From Mesorhizobium loti (GTDB lineage Bacteria; Pseudomonadota; Alphaproteobacteria; Rhizobiales; Rhizobiaceae): a stretch of 64,000 nucleotides of DNA. The notes below the pieces were generated by a model, which was given only the letters and a program-made list of their open reading frames with translations, had not been told where the DNA came from and ran no database searches. Each line of letters begins with the position of its first letter. Within the stretch, counting starts at the first letter, position 1. The DNA lies in contig CP050293.1 in assembly GCA_014189435.1 (NCBI GenBank), positions 1,865,001 to 1,929,000 of the forward strand. Reading direction: 5' to 3'. The position numbers were made by a program, and so were the translations under genes. Positions 42,704 through 51,376 of the stretch are shown piece after piece.

Positions 42704-43603
42704 ATGAACGCCCCGCTCAATCATCCGCTGCCACTGCTCGATCTCGACGTTTTGCGCACTTTCGTGGCGATTGCCGAGACCGGCAGCTTCACCACCGCCG
42801 CCAATGCCGTGTTCCGCACGCCGTCGGCCGTCTCCATGCAGATCAAGAAGCTGGAGGACATTCTCGGCCGCTCGGTCTTCGCGCGCGACGCCCGCTCGGT
42901 GTCGCTGACCACGGACGGCGAAATGCTGCTCGGCTATGCCCGCCGGCTGCTGTCGATCAACCGCGAGGTGGTGTCGAAGTTCATCATTCCCGAGATCGTC
43001 GGGGTGGTGCGGCTCGGCTCGCCGGATGATTATGGCGAGCGCGTGCTGCCGCATGTGCTGAAGCGTTTTGCGCAATCGCATCCGTCGATTGCCGTCGACG
43101 TCACCATCGACCAGAGCAGCAATCTGCGCCGGCGCATGGACGACCGGGCGCTCGACCTCACGCTGCTGACCAATTCCTACAAGACCAGCGCGCTCGGCGC
43201 CGAGGTGCTGCTGACCGAGCCGATCGTCTGGGCTGGTGCCAAGGGCGGCTCAGCGCATCTGCGCGAACCCTTGCCGGTATCGCTATGGGAAGAGGGGTGC
43301 GCCTGGCGCGCCGGAGCGCTCGATGCGCTTGGCCGCGAAGGCCGCAACTACCGCATCGCCTATATGAGCGCGCACACGGCCGGTCAGCGCGCCGCGATCA
43401 TGTCCGATCTCGCCGTGGCGCCGCTGCCGAAGTCGTTTCTCGGCAACGACATGGTCGAACTCTGCCCGAAGGATGGCATGCCCGACATCGGCACCTACAA
43501 TCTGGCGATGGTGGTGGCGCCGGACGCCAGCGCGCCGGTCAAGGCTGTCGCCGACCACATCCGCGCGACCTTCGAAGTGTTCCGGGAAACCGGCAAGTTC
43601 TGA
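42704..43603 (+). CDS. LysR-family transcriptional regulator
   Basis: A 299-residue LysR regulator: helix-turn-helix at about residues 12-70 (LDVLRTFVAIAETGSFTTAA, then PSAVSMQIKKLEDILG), then a periplasmic-binding-like effector domain. It is divergent from the DUF1127 gene at 42482, with 221 bases between them that contain TTCA...TGAA-type AT-rich segments fit for LysR boxes. A target cannot be assigned. Confidence 0.88.
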   Translation: MNAPLNHPLPLLDLDVLRTFVAIAETGSFTTAANAVFRTPSAVSMQIKKLEDILGRSVFARDARSVSLTTDGEMLLGYARRLLSINREVVSKFIIPEIVGVVRLGSPDDYGERVLPHVLKRFAQSHPSIAVDVTIDQSSNLRRRMDDRALDLTLLTNSYKTSALGAEVLLTEPIVWAGAKGGSAHLREPLPVSLWEEGCAWRAGALDALGREGRNYRIAYMSAHTAGQRAAIMSDLAVAPLPKSFLGNDMVELCPKDGMPDIGTYNLAMVVAPDASAPVKAVADHIRATFEVFRETGKF

Positions 43604-43635
43604 TCCGCCACTAGACTAGGGCCGAAGAGAAAGCG

Positions 43636-44589
43636 CTACTCCGCCGCCTCGGCGGAGGGCGCTTCGAACCTTATCCTTGTGTCTTGCCTGATCGGCGAGG
43701 GGCTCTCGCTGAGAAACGCTACGATGTGTTGGCGGGCGCGGCGTGATTCCGGCATATCGATCAACGGCCAGACGTGGAACATGCCTTCCTCGTAGACGAC
43801 ATCGACCTCGACGCCGGCGGCACGCGCCTTTTCGGCGAAGATCAGATTGTCGGGACTGAGCAGGTCGTGCGAGCCGGTCAACAGCAGCGTTTTCGGCAGC
43901 ACCGACAGATCGCCGTAGACCGGGCTGATGTGCCAGTCGCTGCGGTCGAAGCCGGCGCTGTACATGCGGATCGCTTCAAGTCCGCCGGGCACGCCAAGCC
44001 ACGGGTCGTTGCGTTCGGCCTCGAAGAGTTTTGGATTGGAAAGCGACATGTCGAGGCCTGGCGAAATCAGCACATGGCGCGACGGCAGGGGCAGGGCCTC
44101 TTCCGCGGCCATCATGGTCAGCACCACGGCCATGTTGCCGCCGGCGGAATCACCCATGAAGACGATGTCCTCAGCCTCCGTCTCGTCGAGCATCTGGCGG
44201 TAGACGTCGCCAACCATGCCGAACATGGCGTGGAAATCGTGTTCGGGGGCGATGGGATAGATCGGTATGGTTATGCCGAAGCCCAGCCGATCGGCCATTT
44301 CGGCGATCAGGTGCCAATGATAGGGCGTGATTTCAAAGACATAGGCGCCGCCGTGAAGGTACAGAATCCGCTTCTGCTCGCCGGTCCTGGGAGCGATTTC
44401 ATAGACGGGGAAGCCATCGACCGTATGCATCTCGATGCCGAGACGCTGATGCAGCGAGGCAGGGGGCTGGTGGCTCTCGGTCTTGCGCGCGGCCGCGATC
44501 CAGCGCTGCAGGTTTTCCGGGCTGGCAAACGCCTGCTTTCGGCTGTGCCGCAGGACGAAGGACACGACGTGGCTTTTCAAACTTGGCAT
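43636..44589 (-). CDS. Alpha/beta hydrolase, hormone-sensitive-lipase-type esterase
   Basis: A 317-residue esterase. The oxyanion motif YLHGGAYVF is near residue 80-88, the nucleophile elbow GDSAGGN at about 150-156, and a late Asp (GSHDLL) and His (GMFHVWPL) complete the triad. These define the HSL/acetyl-hydrolase branch. ATG 44589 (MPSLKSHVVSF) is chosen for family length; no strong ribosome site is visible and longer starts are possible. Substrate unknown, probably a short-chain ester. Confidence 0.83.
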   Translation of the reverse strand: MPSLKSHVVSFVLRHSRKQAFASPENLQRWIAAARKTESHQPPASLHQRLGIEMHTVDGFPVYEIAPRTGEQKRILYLHGGAYVFEITPYHWHLIAEMADRLGFGITIPIYPIAPEHDFHAMFGMVGDVYRQMLDETEAEDIVFMGDSAGGNMAVVLTMMAAEEALPLPSRHVLISPGLDMSLSNPKLFEAERNDPWLGVPGGLEAIRMYSAGFDRSDWHISPVYGDLSVLPKTLLLTGSHDLLSPDNLIFAEKARAAGVEVDVVYEEGMFHVWPLIDMPESRRARQHIVAFLSESPSPIRQDTRIRFEAPSAEAAE

Positions 44590-44760
44590 GCGAATACACG
44601 AACTTCGGCCAAAGCCGACTAAGAGAACCCCCACTATCTCCGAACATCGTACCGCGGCCGAAAATGTCAAGTTTTACGCTGTGTCTACACGGTGGTGTGA
44701 TCCGCGCCGCAGTGCTCAGCGACGCGGTAAAAGTGCGGCACGCAGCCGGTTGCTGATGAT

Positions 44761-44787
44761 CGCCGGGGGCATGCGAGACCCCCGGCG
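44761..44787. other. Strong GC hairpin downstream of the DUF1127 gene at 44823
   Basis: CGCCGGGGG (44761-44769) and CCCCCGGCG (44779-44787) form a perfect 9-bp stem with a 9-base loop. No T-run follows on either strand, so it may stabilise a 3' end or act as a weak terminator. The gap 44590-44822 holds no gene I can support. Confidence 0.55.
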
Positions 44788-44822
44788 CATGCCGAGCAAT
44801 TTGCATTTGTCGGCGAAGGTCA

Positions 44823-45008
44823 TCAGCGCGGCGTACCCAGAAGCAGCGAGGTAAGTGCGGCTTGCGGATCGTTAGGCGGCGATGCCGGCCAGCCAATGTC
44901 CTTCTGGACATGCGCCGGCAGGCTGTTCAGCGCACGGATCGCCTTGTTCCTAGCGTGGGTCTGCCTGATGGTCACACCGAAGCGACCGAGATTTCCGAAC
45001 ATCGACAT
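44823..45008 (-). CDS. DUF1127-type small protein (second copy)
   Basis: A 61-residue protein (MSMFGNLGRFGVTIRQTHAR...) with core KAIRALNSLPAHVQKDIGWP, clearly paralogous to the protein at 42297-42482 and of the same length. ATG 45008 is chosen because AAGGGAG lies 6 bases upstream; ATG codons at 45014 and 45002 are alternatives. The family consists of small Arg-rich proteins, some linked to RNA metabolism. Confidence 0.76.
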   Translation of the reverse strand: MSMFGNLGRFGVTIRQTHARNKAIRALNSLPAHVQKDIGWPASPPNDPQAALTSLLLGTPR

Positions 45009-45120
45009 TTTCATCTCCCTTGAAGAACGGCAGCGGTCGAGGATTATCTTCGGCCGCCGTTCGATGCCCGGGTAATGCACCTGCCATGTATCGGATGGAT
45101 TTCGCGAAAACAGCGTTTCG

Positions 45121-45160
45121 GTTTCCGGATCAGGCGATCCGGAAACATTTGCATGCAAAT
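45121..45160. promoter_or_regulatory. Two abutting perfect palindromes in a divergent promoter region
   Basis: Palindrome 1 (45121-45146): arms GTTTCCGGATC and GATCCGGAAAC around AGGC. Palindrome 2 (45147-45160): ATTTGCATGCAAAT, with no spacer. They touch and lie between the DUF1127 gene (minus, start 45008) and the methyltransferase gene (plus, start 45274). They look like two operator sites. I see no gene in this gap. Confidence 0.55.
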
Positions 45161-45273
45161 GATTCTACGAGGGCTCGCGGGATCCTACAGACGGCCGGCT
45201 TGCGAACGGCCTGCTGCTCTGGTTCAGTCAGCCTGGCGCCGGTAAAGTGTTGTCGTACCTATGGAGGGTGGTG

Positions 45274-46113
45274 ATGAGCGAGGCTGACGCGGCCAGCGAC
45301 ACCGAAATGCCTTATGCGCTTGGCCATTCCGAGGGTGAACTTAGGCGGTTGTCCACGCAGGCGCGGTTGATCGATTCGATCACCAGGCGTTTCTTCGTCG
45401 AAGCGGGCATTGCGCAGGGCATGCGAGTGCTTGATGTTGGATCCGGCGCTGGCGATGTCGCGATATTGCTTGCCGATATTGTCGGCCCGGCCGGTGCGGT
45501 CATCGGGACGGATACGTCTTCGAAGGCGCTGGAAGTCGCCCGGTATCGGGTAGCGGAGTTGGGCCTGAGCTATGTGTCCTTTGAGGAAGTCGACCCAACC
45601 GACAAGGCATTCGACGAGCCGTTCGATGCGATTGCCGGGCGCTATGTGCTTCAATTCATGCCGGACCCAGCCGCCGCGCTTGCCAAGCTGGCCGCCAAGT
45701 TGCGACCCGGCGGTCTGATCATATTCCACGAACTTGACTGGAAAGGCGCGCGGTCGATGCCGCCGGCCTTGCTTTATGACCGTTGCTGCGCGCTTTGCAT
45801 GGAGACCATTCGCCGCCTCGGTGCTGAGACCAGCATGGGTCTGAAACTGCATGCCGCCTATCTTGCCGCCGGCCTAGCTCCGCCGTCGATGCGCCTGGAG
45901 GCGGTCATCGGTTCCGGCCCAGCCGGTATCGACCGGGTGCATCTGGTTACCGATCTGGTTGCCACGCTGCTGCCGGACATGGAGCGCCTCGGCGTCACAG
46001 CGAAGGGCGAAATCGACATCGAGACTTTGCCGTCTCGGGTGCTCGATGAGGTGGTCGCATCGGGCAGTGTCGTGATCGGCCGCGCCGAAATCGGCGCCTG
46101 GTCGCGGGTCTGA
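45274..46113 (+). CDS. SAM-dependent class I methyltransferase
   Basis: A 279-residue methyltransferase. The start at 45274 (MSEADAASDTEMPYALG) has GGAGG 6-7 bases upstream. Motif I is VLDVGSGAGDVAILLADIVG (about 52-71), motif II has Asp in VIGTDTSSKALEVAR, and motif post-I is AIAGRYVLQFMPDPAAAL. The pattern 'YALGHSEGELRRL...QARLIDSIT' at the N-terminus is typical of UbiE/arsenite-type small-molecule methyltransferases of this clade. The substrate is unknown. Confidence 0.83.
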   Translation: MSEADAASDTEMPYALGHSEGELRRLSTQARLIDSITRRFFVEAGIAQGMRVLDVGSGAGDVAILLADIVGPAGAVIGTDTSSKALEVARYRVAELGLSYVSFEEVDPTDKAFDEPFDAIAGRYVLQFMPDPAAALAKLAAKLRPGGLIIFHELDWKGARSMPPALLYDRCCALCMETIRRLGAETSMGLKLHAAYLAAGLAPPSMRLEAVIGSGPAGIDRVHLVTDLVATLLPDMERLGVTAKGEIDIETLPSRVLDEVVASGSVVIGRAEIGAWSRV

Positions 46114-46141
46114 TGATTTCCCGCCGGACGTTATGCCTTGG

Positions 46142-48232
46142 TCATTCCCGGCCACGCCTCGCGGCGTGGCCTTCGCGCGAACGCCGGCGCGGGGTGGCGT
46201 CGCCGGCAACGCCATCCTCGCTGACCGTCTTGCGCGGCGGCAATTTCACCGCCGCCGACAGTTTCGGGAACGGATCGACCTTGTTGGGCAGCGCCATGGC
46301 GTAGACGAAATGCTCCTGGAATTTTGGCTCCAGGGCCGTCTCGATCTTCTCGATCTTGCTGACCGTGTCCTCGATCTCGCGGCGATAGCCGCGATTGAGC
46401 AGCGCCATGCGGGCGCCGGCGCCGGCGGCGTTGCCGACTGCGGAAACCTTGTCGAGATCGCAATCCGGGATCAGGCCCAGCACCATGGCGTATTTCGGAT
46501 CGATGAACGAGCCGAAGGCGCCGGCGAAGTGGATGCGGTCGACATGCTCGGTGTTCTGCTTTTCCATCAACAGCTTGGTGCCGGCATAAAGCGCCGCCTT
46601 GGCAAGCTGGATGGCGCGCACGTCGGTCTGGGTGATGGTGATCTTCGGCCCATCTTCCTTCAATGCGGCGGAGCCTTCCTTCAGCACATAGGAGAAGGTG
46701 CGGCCGTTGGCGGTGACGCGCGGCGAGCGGGCCGAAAGTCCGCCGTCGATGACGCCGTCCTCGGAAATGATGCCGGCGAGATACATCTCGGCCACCACTT
46801 CGATGATGCCGGAGCCGCAGATGCCGGTGACGCCGGTCGCCTGGACGCTGTCGAGGAAACCCGGCTCGTCGGACCACAGCTCCGAGCCGATGACGCGGTA
46901 CTTTGGCTCCAGCGTGTCGGGATCGATGCGTACGCGCTCGATGGCTCCGGGTGCTGCGCGCTGGCCGCCTGAAATTTCAGCGCCCTCGAAGGCCGGGCCG
47001 GTGGGAGAAGAAGCAGCCACGACCCGCGTGCGGTTGCCGAGCACGATTTCGGCATTGGTGCCGACATCGACGATCAGCATCATCTCGTCCTGGCGATGCG
47101 GGCCTTCCGACAGCGTCACCGCCGCCGCGTCCGCACCGACATGGCCGGCGATGCAAGGCAGCATATAGAGCCTGGCGCCCTGGTTGAGCTTGAGGCCGAT
47201 ATCGGATGCCTTGATATGCACCGCGCCCGAAACGGCGAGTGCGAAGGGGGCGCCGCCAAGCTCGGTCGGATCGATGCCGAGGAACAGATGGTGCATGATC
47301 GGATTGCCGACGAAGACGGAATCCAGGATGTCGTTGCGCTGGACATTGCCTTCGGCGCAGACCTTGTCGACGAGACCCGAGATCGCCTCGCGCACGGCGA
47401 CCGTCATGCCTTCGCGACCATCCGGGTTCATCATCACATAGGAGACGCGGCTCATCAGATCCTCGCCGAAGCGGATCTGCGGGTTCGAGGTGCCGGACGA
47501 GGCGGCGACGCGGCCCGACAGCAACGATACCAGATGCATGGCGATGGTGGTCGAGCCGATGTCGCAGGCGAGCCCATAGGCTTCGTTCTTGAGGCCGGGC
47601 CAAAGCGCTACGACGCGCGCGGTCTCTGAGTCGGCATCCTTGTAGATGGCGGCGGTCGCGGTCCAGTTGCCCTTGCGCAATATGCCTTGCACCTGCGGCA
47701 GCAGATAAAAATCGAAGTCGAGGCTTTTCAGGCCCCAATCGTGCATCAGCGCGATCTTCAGCCGATCGAGGTCGCCGAGCGGCTTGTGCATGTCGGGTTC
47801 TTCGATCTCGACATAGCACATGCGGATCGCCGCATCGCGGGCGATCACCCTGGTGTCGGCATCCTTGCGGATGGTCTGCGCGTTGATGACGGTGTCCTGC
47901 GGCACGTCGATGACGAGGTCGCCAAGGATCTGCGCCGAGCAGGAGAGGCGGCGCCGTTCGGGAAGGCCGCGCACGCGCTCATAGCGCTCTTCCTTGGCAC
48001 CCTTGGGCGTGATGTGGTCGTTGGAGGAAACGATCTTGTGCTTGGCGAAATTGCCTTCCTGCACTTCGATCTGGCAGCGCCCGCAGGTGGCGCGTCCGCC
48101 GCAGACGCTTTCGACATAGACGCCGAGCTGGCGCGCGGCATCGAGCACCGGCGTTCCGACAGGAAAGCGCCCGCGCTTGCCCGACGGCATGAACAGCACG
48201 AGCGGGTCGGTGATGTTTGCAGGTGAATTCAC
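46142..48232 (-). CDS. RACo-type corrinoid activation protein (2Fe-2S + ASKHA, DUF4445)
   Basis: A 696-residue protein. The N-terminal 2Fe-2S ferredoxin domain has Cys44, Cys50, Cys53 (VCGGRATCGRC) and Cys98. The C-terminal part (about 220-660) is an ASKHA/DUF4445 domain with CDIGSTTIAMHLV, IVDVGTNAEIVLG and GSGIIEVVAEMY. Proteins of this type use ATP and an electron to return oxidised Co(II) corrinoid to Co(I). The GTG start at 48232 is chosen as the only start that keeps the whole ferredoxin domain; it lies 10 bases after the pterin-methyltransferase gene. It ends the minus-strand operon that begins at 51293. This is the repair partner expected for the corrinoid protein at 54912-55610. Confidence 0.9.
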   Translation of the reverse strand: MNSPANITDPLVLFMPSGKRGRFPVGTPVLDAARQLGVYVESVCGGRATCGRCQIEVQEGNFAKHKIVSSNDHITPKGAKEERYERVRGLPERRRLSCSAQILGDLVIDVPQDTVINAQTIRKDADTRVIARDAAIRMCYVEIEEPDMHKPLGDLDRLKIALMHDWGLKSLDFDFYLLPQVQGILRKGNWTATAAIYKDADSETARVVALWPGLKNEAYGLACDIGSTTIAMHLVSLLSGRVAASSGTSNPQIRFGEDLMSRVSYVMMNPDGREGMTVAVREAISGLVDKVCAEGNVQRNDILDSVFVGNPIMHHLFLGIDPTELGGAPFALAVSGAVHIKASDIGLKLNQGARLYMLPCIAGHVGADAAAVTLSEGPHRQDEMMLIVDVGTNAEIVLGNRTRVVAASSPTGPAFEGAEISGGQRAAPGAIERVRIDPDTLEPKYRVIGSELWSDEPGFLDSVQATGVTGICGSGIIEVVAEMYLAGIISEDGVIDGGLSARSPRVTANGRTFSYVLKEGSAALKEDGPKITITQTDVRAIQLAKAALYAGTKLLMEKQNTEHVDRIHFAGAFGSFIDPKYAMVLGLIPDCDLDKVSAVGNAAGAGARMALLNRGYRREIEDTVSKIEKIETALEPKFQEHFVYAMALPNKVDPFPKLSAAVKLPPRKTVSEDGVAGDATPRRRSREGHAARRGRE

Positions 48233-48242
48233 GGTTGCGCGC

Positions 48243-49217
48243 TTATCCTCGGCCCATCCGGGCTTCACGGCCGCCACGGCGGCGACCGCCATTGCTGGCG
48301 CCGTCGCCCGGCGCATTGACTTGCGTCGGGGCGGCAACGGCCTGGCCGCCTTCGGCCGGCTTGTAGTCCTTGTAGGTGCGGATCCAGTTGGTGCAGTTCT
48401 CGTCGGTGCCGTTCAACACATTGGCGCCGCGCACGGCTTCCATTTCCTGCGGCCGCACCGGGTTCATGATGGCCGATGTCATGCCGGCGCCGATCACCAT
48501 CGGGATGAAGGCAGCGTTGATGCCGTGGCGATGCGGCAGGCCGAACGAGATGTTGGACAGGCCGCAGGTGGTGTTGACCTTGAGCTCTTCGCGGAGCCGG
48601 CGCAGCAGCGCGAACACCTGGCGGCCGGCGTCGCCCAGCGCGCCGATCGGCATGACCAAAGGATCGACAACGACGTCATGCGCGGGGATGCCGAAATCGG
48701 CGCAGCGCTGGACGATCTTCTTGGCGACGGCGAAGCGGACATCCGGGTCCATCGAAATGCCGGTCTCGTCGTTGGAAATGGCGACGACCGGCACGTTGTA
48801 CTTCTTGACCAGCGGCAGGATGGCTTCGAGCTTTTCTTCCTCGCCGGTGACGGAGTTGACCAGCGGGCGGCCCTTGGCGACCTTGAGAGCGGCTTCGATC
48901 GCGGCAGTGACGGAGCTGTCGATCGAGAGCGGCAGGTCGACCAGCCCTTGCACGATCTCCAGCGTCTGCACCAGAAGGCCGGGTTCGGTCTCGTTCGGGT
49001 TGACCGAGGTAACGCCGGCATTGACGTCGAGCATGGTGGCGCCACAGGCTGCCTGCTCCAATGCGTCCCTGATGACGGTCTCGAAATTGCCCGCGATCAT
49101 CTCGGCGGCCAGCTTCTTGCGTCCGGTCGGGTTGATGCGTTCACCGATCACGCAGAACGGCTGGTCGAAGCCGATGATGATTTCTCGTGTCGCCGAGGCG
49201 ACGATGGTACGGGTCAT
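48243..49217 (-). CDS. Pterin-binding (DHPS-like) methyltransferase, corrinoid/THF type
   Basis: A 324-residue TIM-barrel protein of the MetH-pterin/AcsE/MtvA type. Visible motifs: FCVIGERINPTGRKKLAAEM, MLDVNAG, LSIDSS, LVNSVTGEEEKL, AISNDETG and VDPLVMPIG, all lining the folate site. It should move the methyl group from the methylated corrinoid protein to THF. ATG 49217 has GGAGAG nearby. A Gly/Arg-rich tail (GGRRRGGREARMGRG) is unusual for the family. A 22-bp palindrome lies 17 bases before its start, so it may have its own promoter inside the operon. Confidence 0.88.
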   Translation of the reverse strand: MTRTIVASATREIIIGFDQPFCVIGERINPTGRKKLAAEMIAGNFETVIRDALEQAACGATMLDVNAGVTSVNPNETEPGLLVQTLEIVQGLVDLPLSIDSSVTAAIEAALKVAKGRPLVNSVTGEEEKLEAILPLVKKYNVPVVAISNDETGISMDPDVRFAVAKKIVQRCADFGIPAHDVVVDPLVMPIGALGDAGRQVFALLRRLREELKVNTTCGLSNISFGLPHRHGINAAFIPMVIGAGMTSAIMNPVRPQEMEAVRGANVLNGTDENCTNWIRTYKDYKPAEGGQAVAAPTQVNAPGDGASNGGRRRGGREARMGRG

Positions 49218-49233
49218 GAAGTCTCTCCGCCGT

Positions 49234-49255
49234 GATATAAAGATTTCTTTATATC
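49234..49255. promoter_or_regulatory. Perfect 22-bp palindrome upstream of the pterin methyltransferase gene
   Basis: Arms GATATAAAGA and TCTTTATATC are separated by TT. The site lies in the 81-base gap between the MetF-like gene and the pterin-methyltransferase gene. AT-rich dyads of this form are typical of ArsR-type regulators of methionine/SAH metabolism in alphaproteobacteria. The regulator itself is not in this window. Confidence 0.65.
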
Positions 49256-49298
49256 GTTGTCTGTTTTCGTTCAAGCGAATGGGTGGCCGTCCGCGCCG

Positions 49299-50390
49299 TC
49301 AGTGCGCGGTCTTCACCATATCCACCTGCGTTTCGGTAATGTCGTCGTGCAGTATGTGCTCGAGCCGATCGGCGACCATCTGGTCGTCGCGGCGAATCTC
49401 GCGTTTCCATGGCTGGCGGCCCTTGAGCACGCCCGATTCATCGACGATCTCGGCGACATATTCCTCCTGCCGGTAGGCCATCACATGGACGCCGGAAACG
49501 CCTGATATTTCCTTCACCTCGTTGATGATGTCGATGCAGAGCTGCTTGCCTTCCTTCTTCTGGTCCTGCGCGCCTTCCAGCCGCTTGATGACCGAATCGG
49601 GGATGTGGATGCCAGGCACGTTGGAGCGGATCCACTTGGCCGTCTTGGCCGAGGCCAACGGGCCGACGCCAACCAGGATGAAGCATTTTTCGGTGTAGCC
49701 GAGGTCGCGCACCTTTTGCATGTAGGTGCGGAACATCGGCACGTCGAAGCAATACTGGCTCTGTACGAATTGCGCGCCGGAGGCGATCTTCTTGCCCAGG
49801 CGATGCGGACGGAAGTCGATCGGCGGTGCGAAAGGATTGATCGCGGCACCGAGGAAAAGCTGCGGCGGCGTCGTCAGCTTGCGGCCGGACAGGAACTTGC
49901 CATTGTCGCGCATGATGCGGCAGGTTTCCAAGAGCGACATGCAGTCGAGATCGAATACCGGCTTGGCGCCGGGCTGGTCGCCGGCCTGCACACCGTCTCC
50001 GGTGAGGCACAGCATGTTGGCGACGCCCATCGCGGCCCCGCCCAGCACATCGCCCTGGATGGCGATGCGGTTCTTGTCGCGGCAGGCGATCTGCATGATC
50101 GGCGCATAGCCCATGCGGGTCAGCAACGCGCAGATGCCAACCGACGACATGTGGCAATTGGCGCCCGAGGCGTCGACGGCGTTGATGGCATCGACCCAGC
50201 CGTCGAAGATTTTCGCCCTGTTGTAGACGTCTTCCGGATCGGCGCTGTCGGGCGGATTGAGCTCGGTCGTCACCGCGAACTCGCCGCGTCGAAGCACGCG
50301 CTCCAGCCGGCCGCGCGAAGTATGGCCGGGCAGGGGATCGAGCGGCAGATCGATGCCGGCCGGATTCTCGTCGCGCTGGCGGCCGATCAT
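49299..50390 (-). CDS. metF: Methylenetetrahydrofolate reductase (MetF-like)
   Basis: A 363-residue MTHFR-fold protein. The motifs FAVTTELNPPDSADPEDV (catalytic Glu region), NAVDASGANCHMSSVGICALL, MQIACRDKNRIAIQGDVLG and LCLTGDGVQAGDQPGAKPVFDLD are those of the flavin-binding barrel. It overlaps the MetV-like gene by 4 bases (ATGA). In acetogens MetF works with MetV on methyl-/methylene-THF. Here the same pair next to a corrinoid methyltransferase would oxidise methyl-THF to methylene-THF. The direction is inferred from the context. Confidence 0.9.
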   Translation of the reverse strand: MIGRQRDENPAGIDLPLDPLPGHTSRGRLERVLRRGEFAVTTELNPPDSADPEDVYNRAKIFDGWVDAINAVDASGANCHMSSVGICALLTRMGYAPIMQIACRDKNRIAIQGDVLGGAAMGVANMLCLTGDGVQAGDQPGAKPVFDLDCMSLLETCRIMRDNGKFLSGRKLTTPPQLFLGAAINPFAPPIDFRPHRLGKKIASGAQFVQSQYCFDVPMFRTYMQKVRDLGYTEKCFILVGVGPLASAKTAKWIRSNVPGIHIPDSVIKRLEGAQDQKKEGKQLCIDIINEVKEISGVSGVHVMAYRQEEYVAEIVDESGVLKGRQPWKREIRRDDQMVADRLEHILHDDITETQVDMVKTAH

Positions 50391-50998
50391 GCCGATGCCC
50401 CGGTGTTTGCCGGCCCATTCTTGGCGGCAGCGGCGGCTTCGCGTGCGGCGGCGGCCTGCGCGGTCACCCGAAGCCAGGCCGAGGTTTCGCGCAGCGACTG
50501 GTCGACCGGCTTCTGCACGGTCAGGATCCTGTCACTGTGCACCATGTTCTGCGAGCCTTCCCAGGCCTTGACCCAGACGCAGGGCATATCGGGTTCGACC
50601 TCGCAATTGCCGTTGGCGCGGACGCCGCCGCAAGGGCCGTTGCGCAGCTGCTTGGGGCAGTTCATCGGGCAGGACATGCCGGTCGACGACAAGATGCACT
50701 GGCCGCACATGCGGCAGTCGAACATGAAGCCCTTGACGCGCTTCTCGACAAATTTGATCGGCCCTTCGACGCGGCCGTAGCCTATGCCCTTCCACAGGGG
50801 ATGAAGGAGCAGGAACATGTCGGCGAACTTGCCGTAGAACCATTCGAGCAGGCGCGAGTGCCTGATCGACCACAGCCGGACCGCGAAGGAGCGCTGCACG
50901 CGCCGCTGCGGCGACACGTCGGCCGGTTTGTAGTCGGATTTCGGCGCTGCCTTCTTGACCAGAGTGGCCTGGGTAACCGCCGGCTGGGTGTCAGACAT
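50387..50998 (-). CDS. metV: MetV-like methylenetetrahydrofolate reductase partner protein
   Basis: A 203-residue protein rich in cysteines: Cys95, 98, 101 (DCRMCGQC), 110 and 114 (CPMNCPK), 123 (GPCGG), 132 and 140. This is the MetV/'MTHFR C-terminal' Cys cluster, thought to bind zinc or Fe-S. ATG 50998 overlaps the preceding gene by 8 bases. An Ala-rich tail (VTAQAAAAREAAAAAKNG) ends the protein. In acetogens MetV forms a complex with MetF, and the direct coupling to the MetF-like gene here says the same. Confidence 0.87.
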   Translation of the reverse strand: MSDTQPAVTQATLVKKAAPKSDYKPADVSPQRRVQRSFAVRLWSIRHSRLLEWFYGKFADMFLLLHPLWKGIGYGRVEGPIKFVEKRVKGFMFDCRMCGQCILSSTGMSCPMNCPKQLRNGPCGGVRANGNCEVEPDMPCVWVKAWEGSQNMVHSDRILTVQKPVDQSLRETSAWLRVTAQAAAAREAAAAAKNGPANTGASA

Positions 50999-51293
50999 TT
51001 TCTTTGCCGCCCGCCTTGACCAGAGCGACCAGCCGCTCGCGGTCATATTTCGTGTCGAGGTCGTTGAATGCCTTCTCGACTTCGGCTTCTAGGTCGTCGC
51101 CGACCGCAATGGGATCGGCCTTGCGCCATTCAGCCAGATAGTCGTCAGTGCCGCCGGCGCCGGTGCGCATGGCGCACATGTCGATTGCCTCGGTGAAGCG
51201 CAGCGGCAGTTCGCGCTTGGCGTTCTGCCGGCCCTTCTTGACGATGACCTGGGCAGGGATGTCGCGCCAGTAGACGACGATCAGATCGGCCAT
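50991..51293 (-). CDS. Short 'virulence factor' domain protein (PF13769-like)
   Basis: A 100-residue acidic protein beginning MADLIVVYWRDIPAQVIVKKG, a pattern I associate with the PF13769 'virulence factor' family. In spite of the name, such genes sit beside metV/mttB clusters in many rhizobia, to my knowledge without an assigned function. It is the first gene of the operon that runs to 46142 and overlaps the MetV-like gene by 8 bases. The conserved pairing suggests an accessory role in the methyl-transfer complex. Confidence 0.75.
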   Translation of the reverse strand: MADLIVVYWRDIPAQVIVKKGRQNAKRELPLRFTEAIDMCAMRTGAGGTDDYLAEWRKADPIAVGDDLEAEVEKAFNDLDTKYDRERLVALVKAGGKENV

Positions 51294-51376
51294 GAAACTC
51301 TCACTCCTCAATGATCGAGCATTGCCGCAAGCGCGGTAGGGCCGCTTGTTATGGGACGACGCGCGCGCATTCAAAA

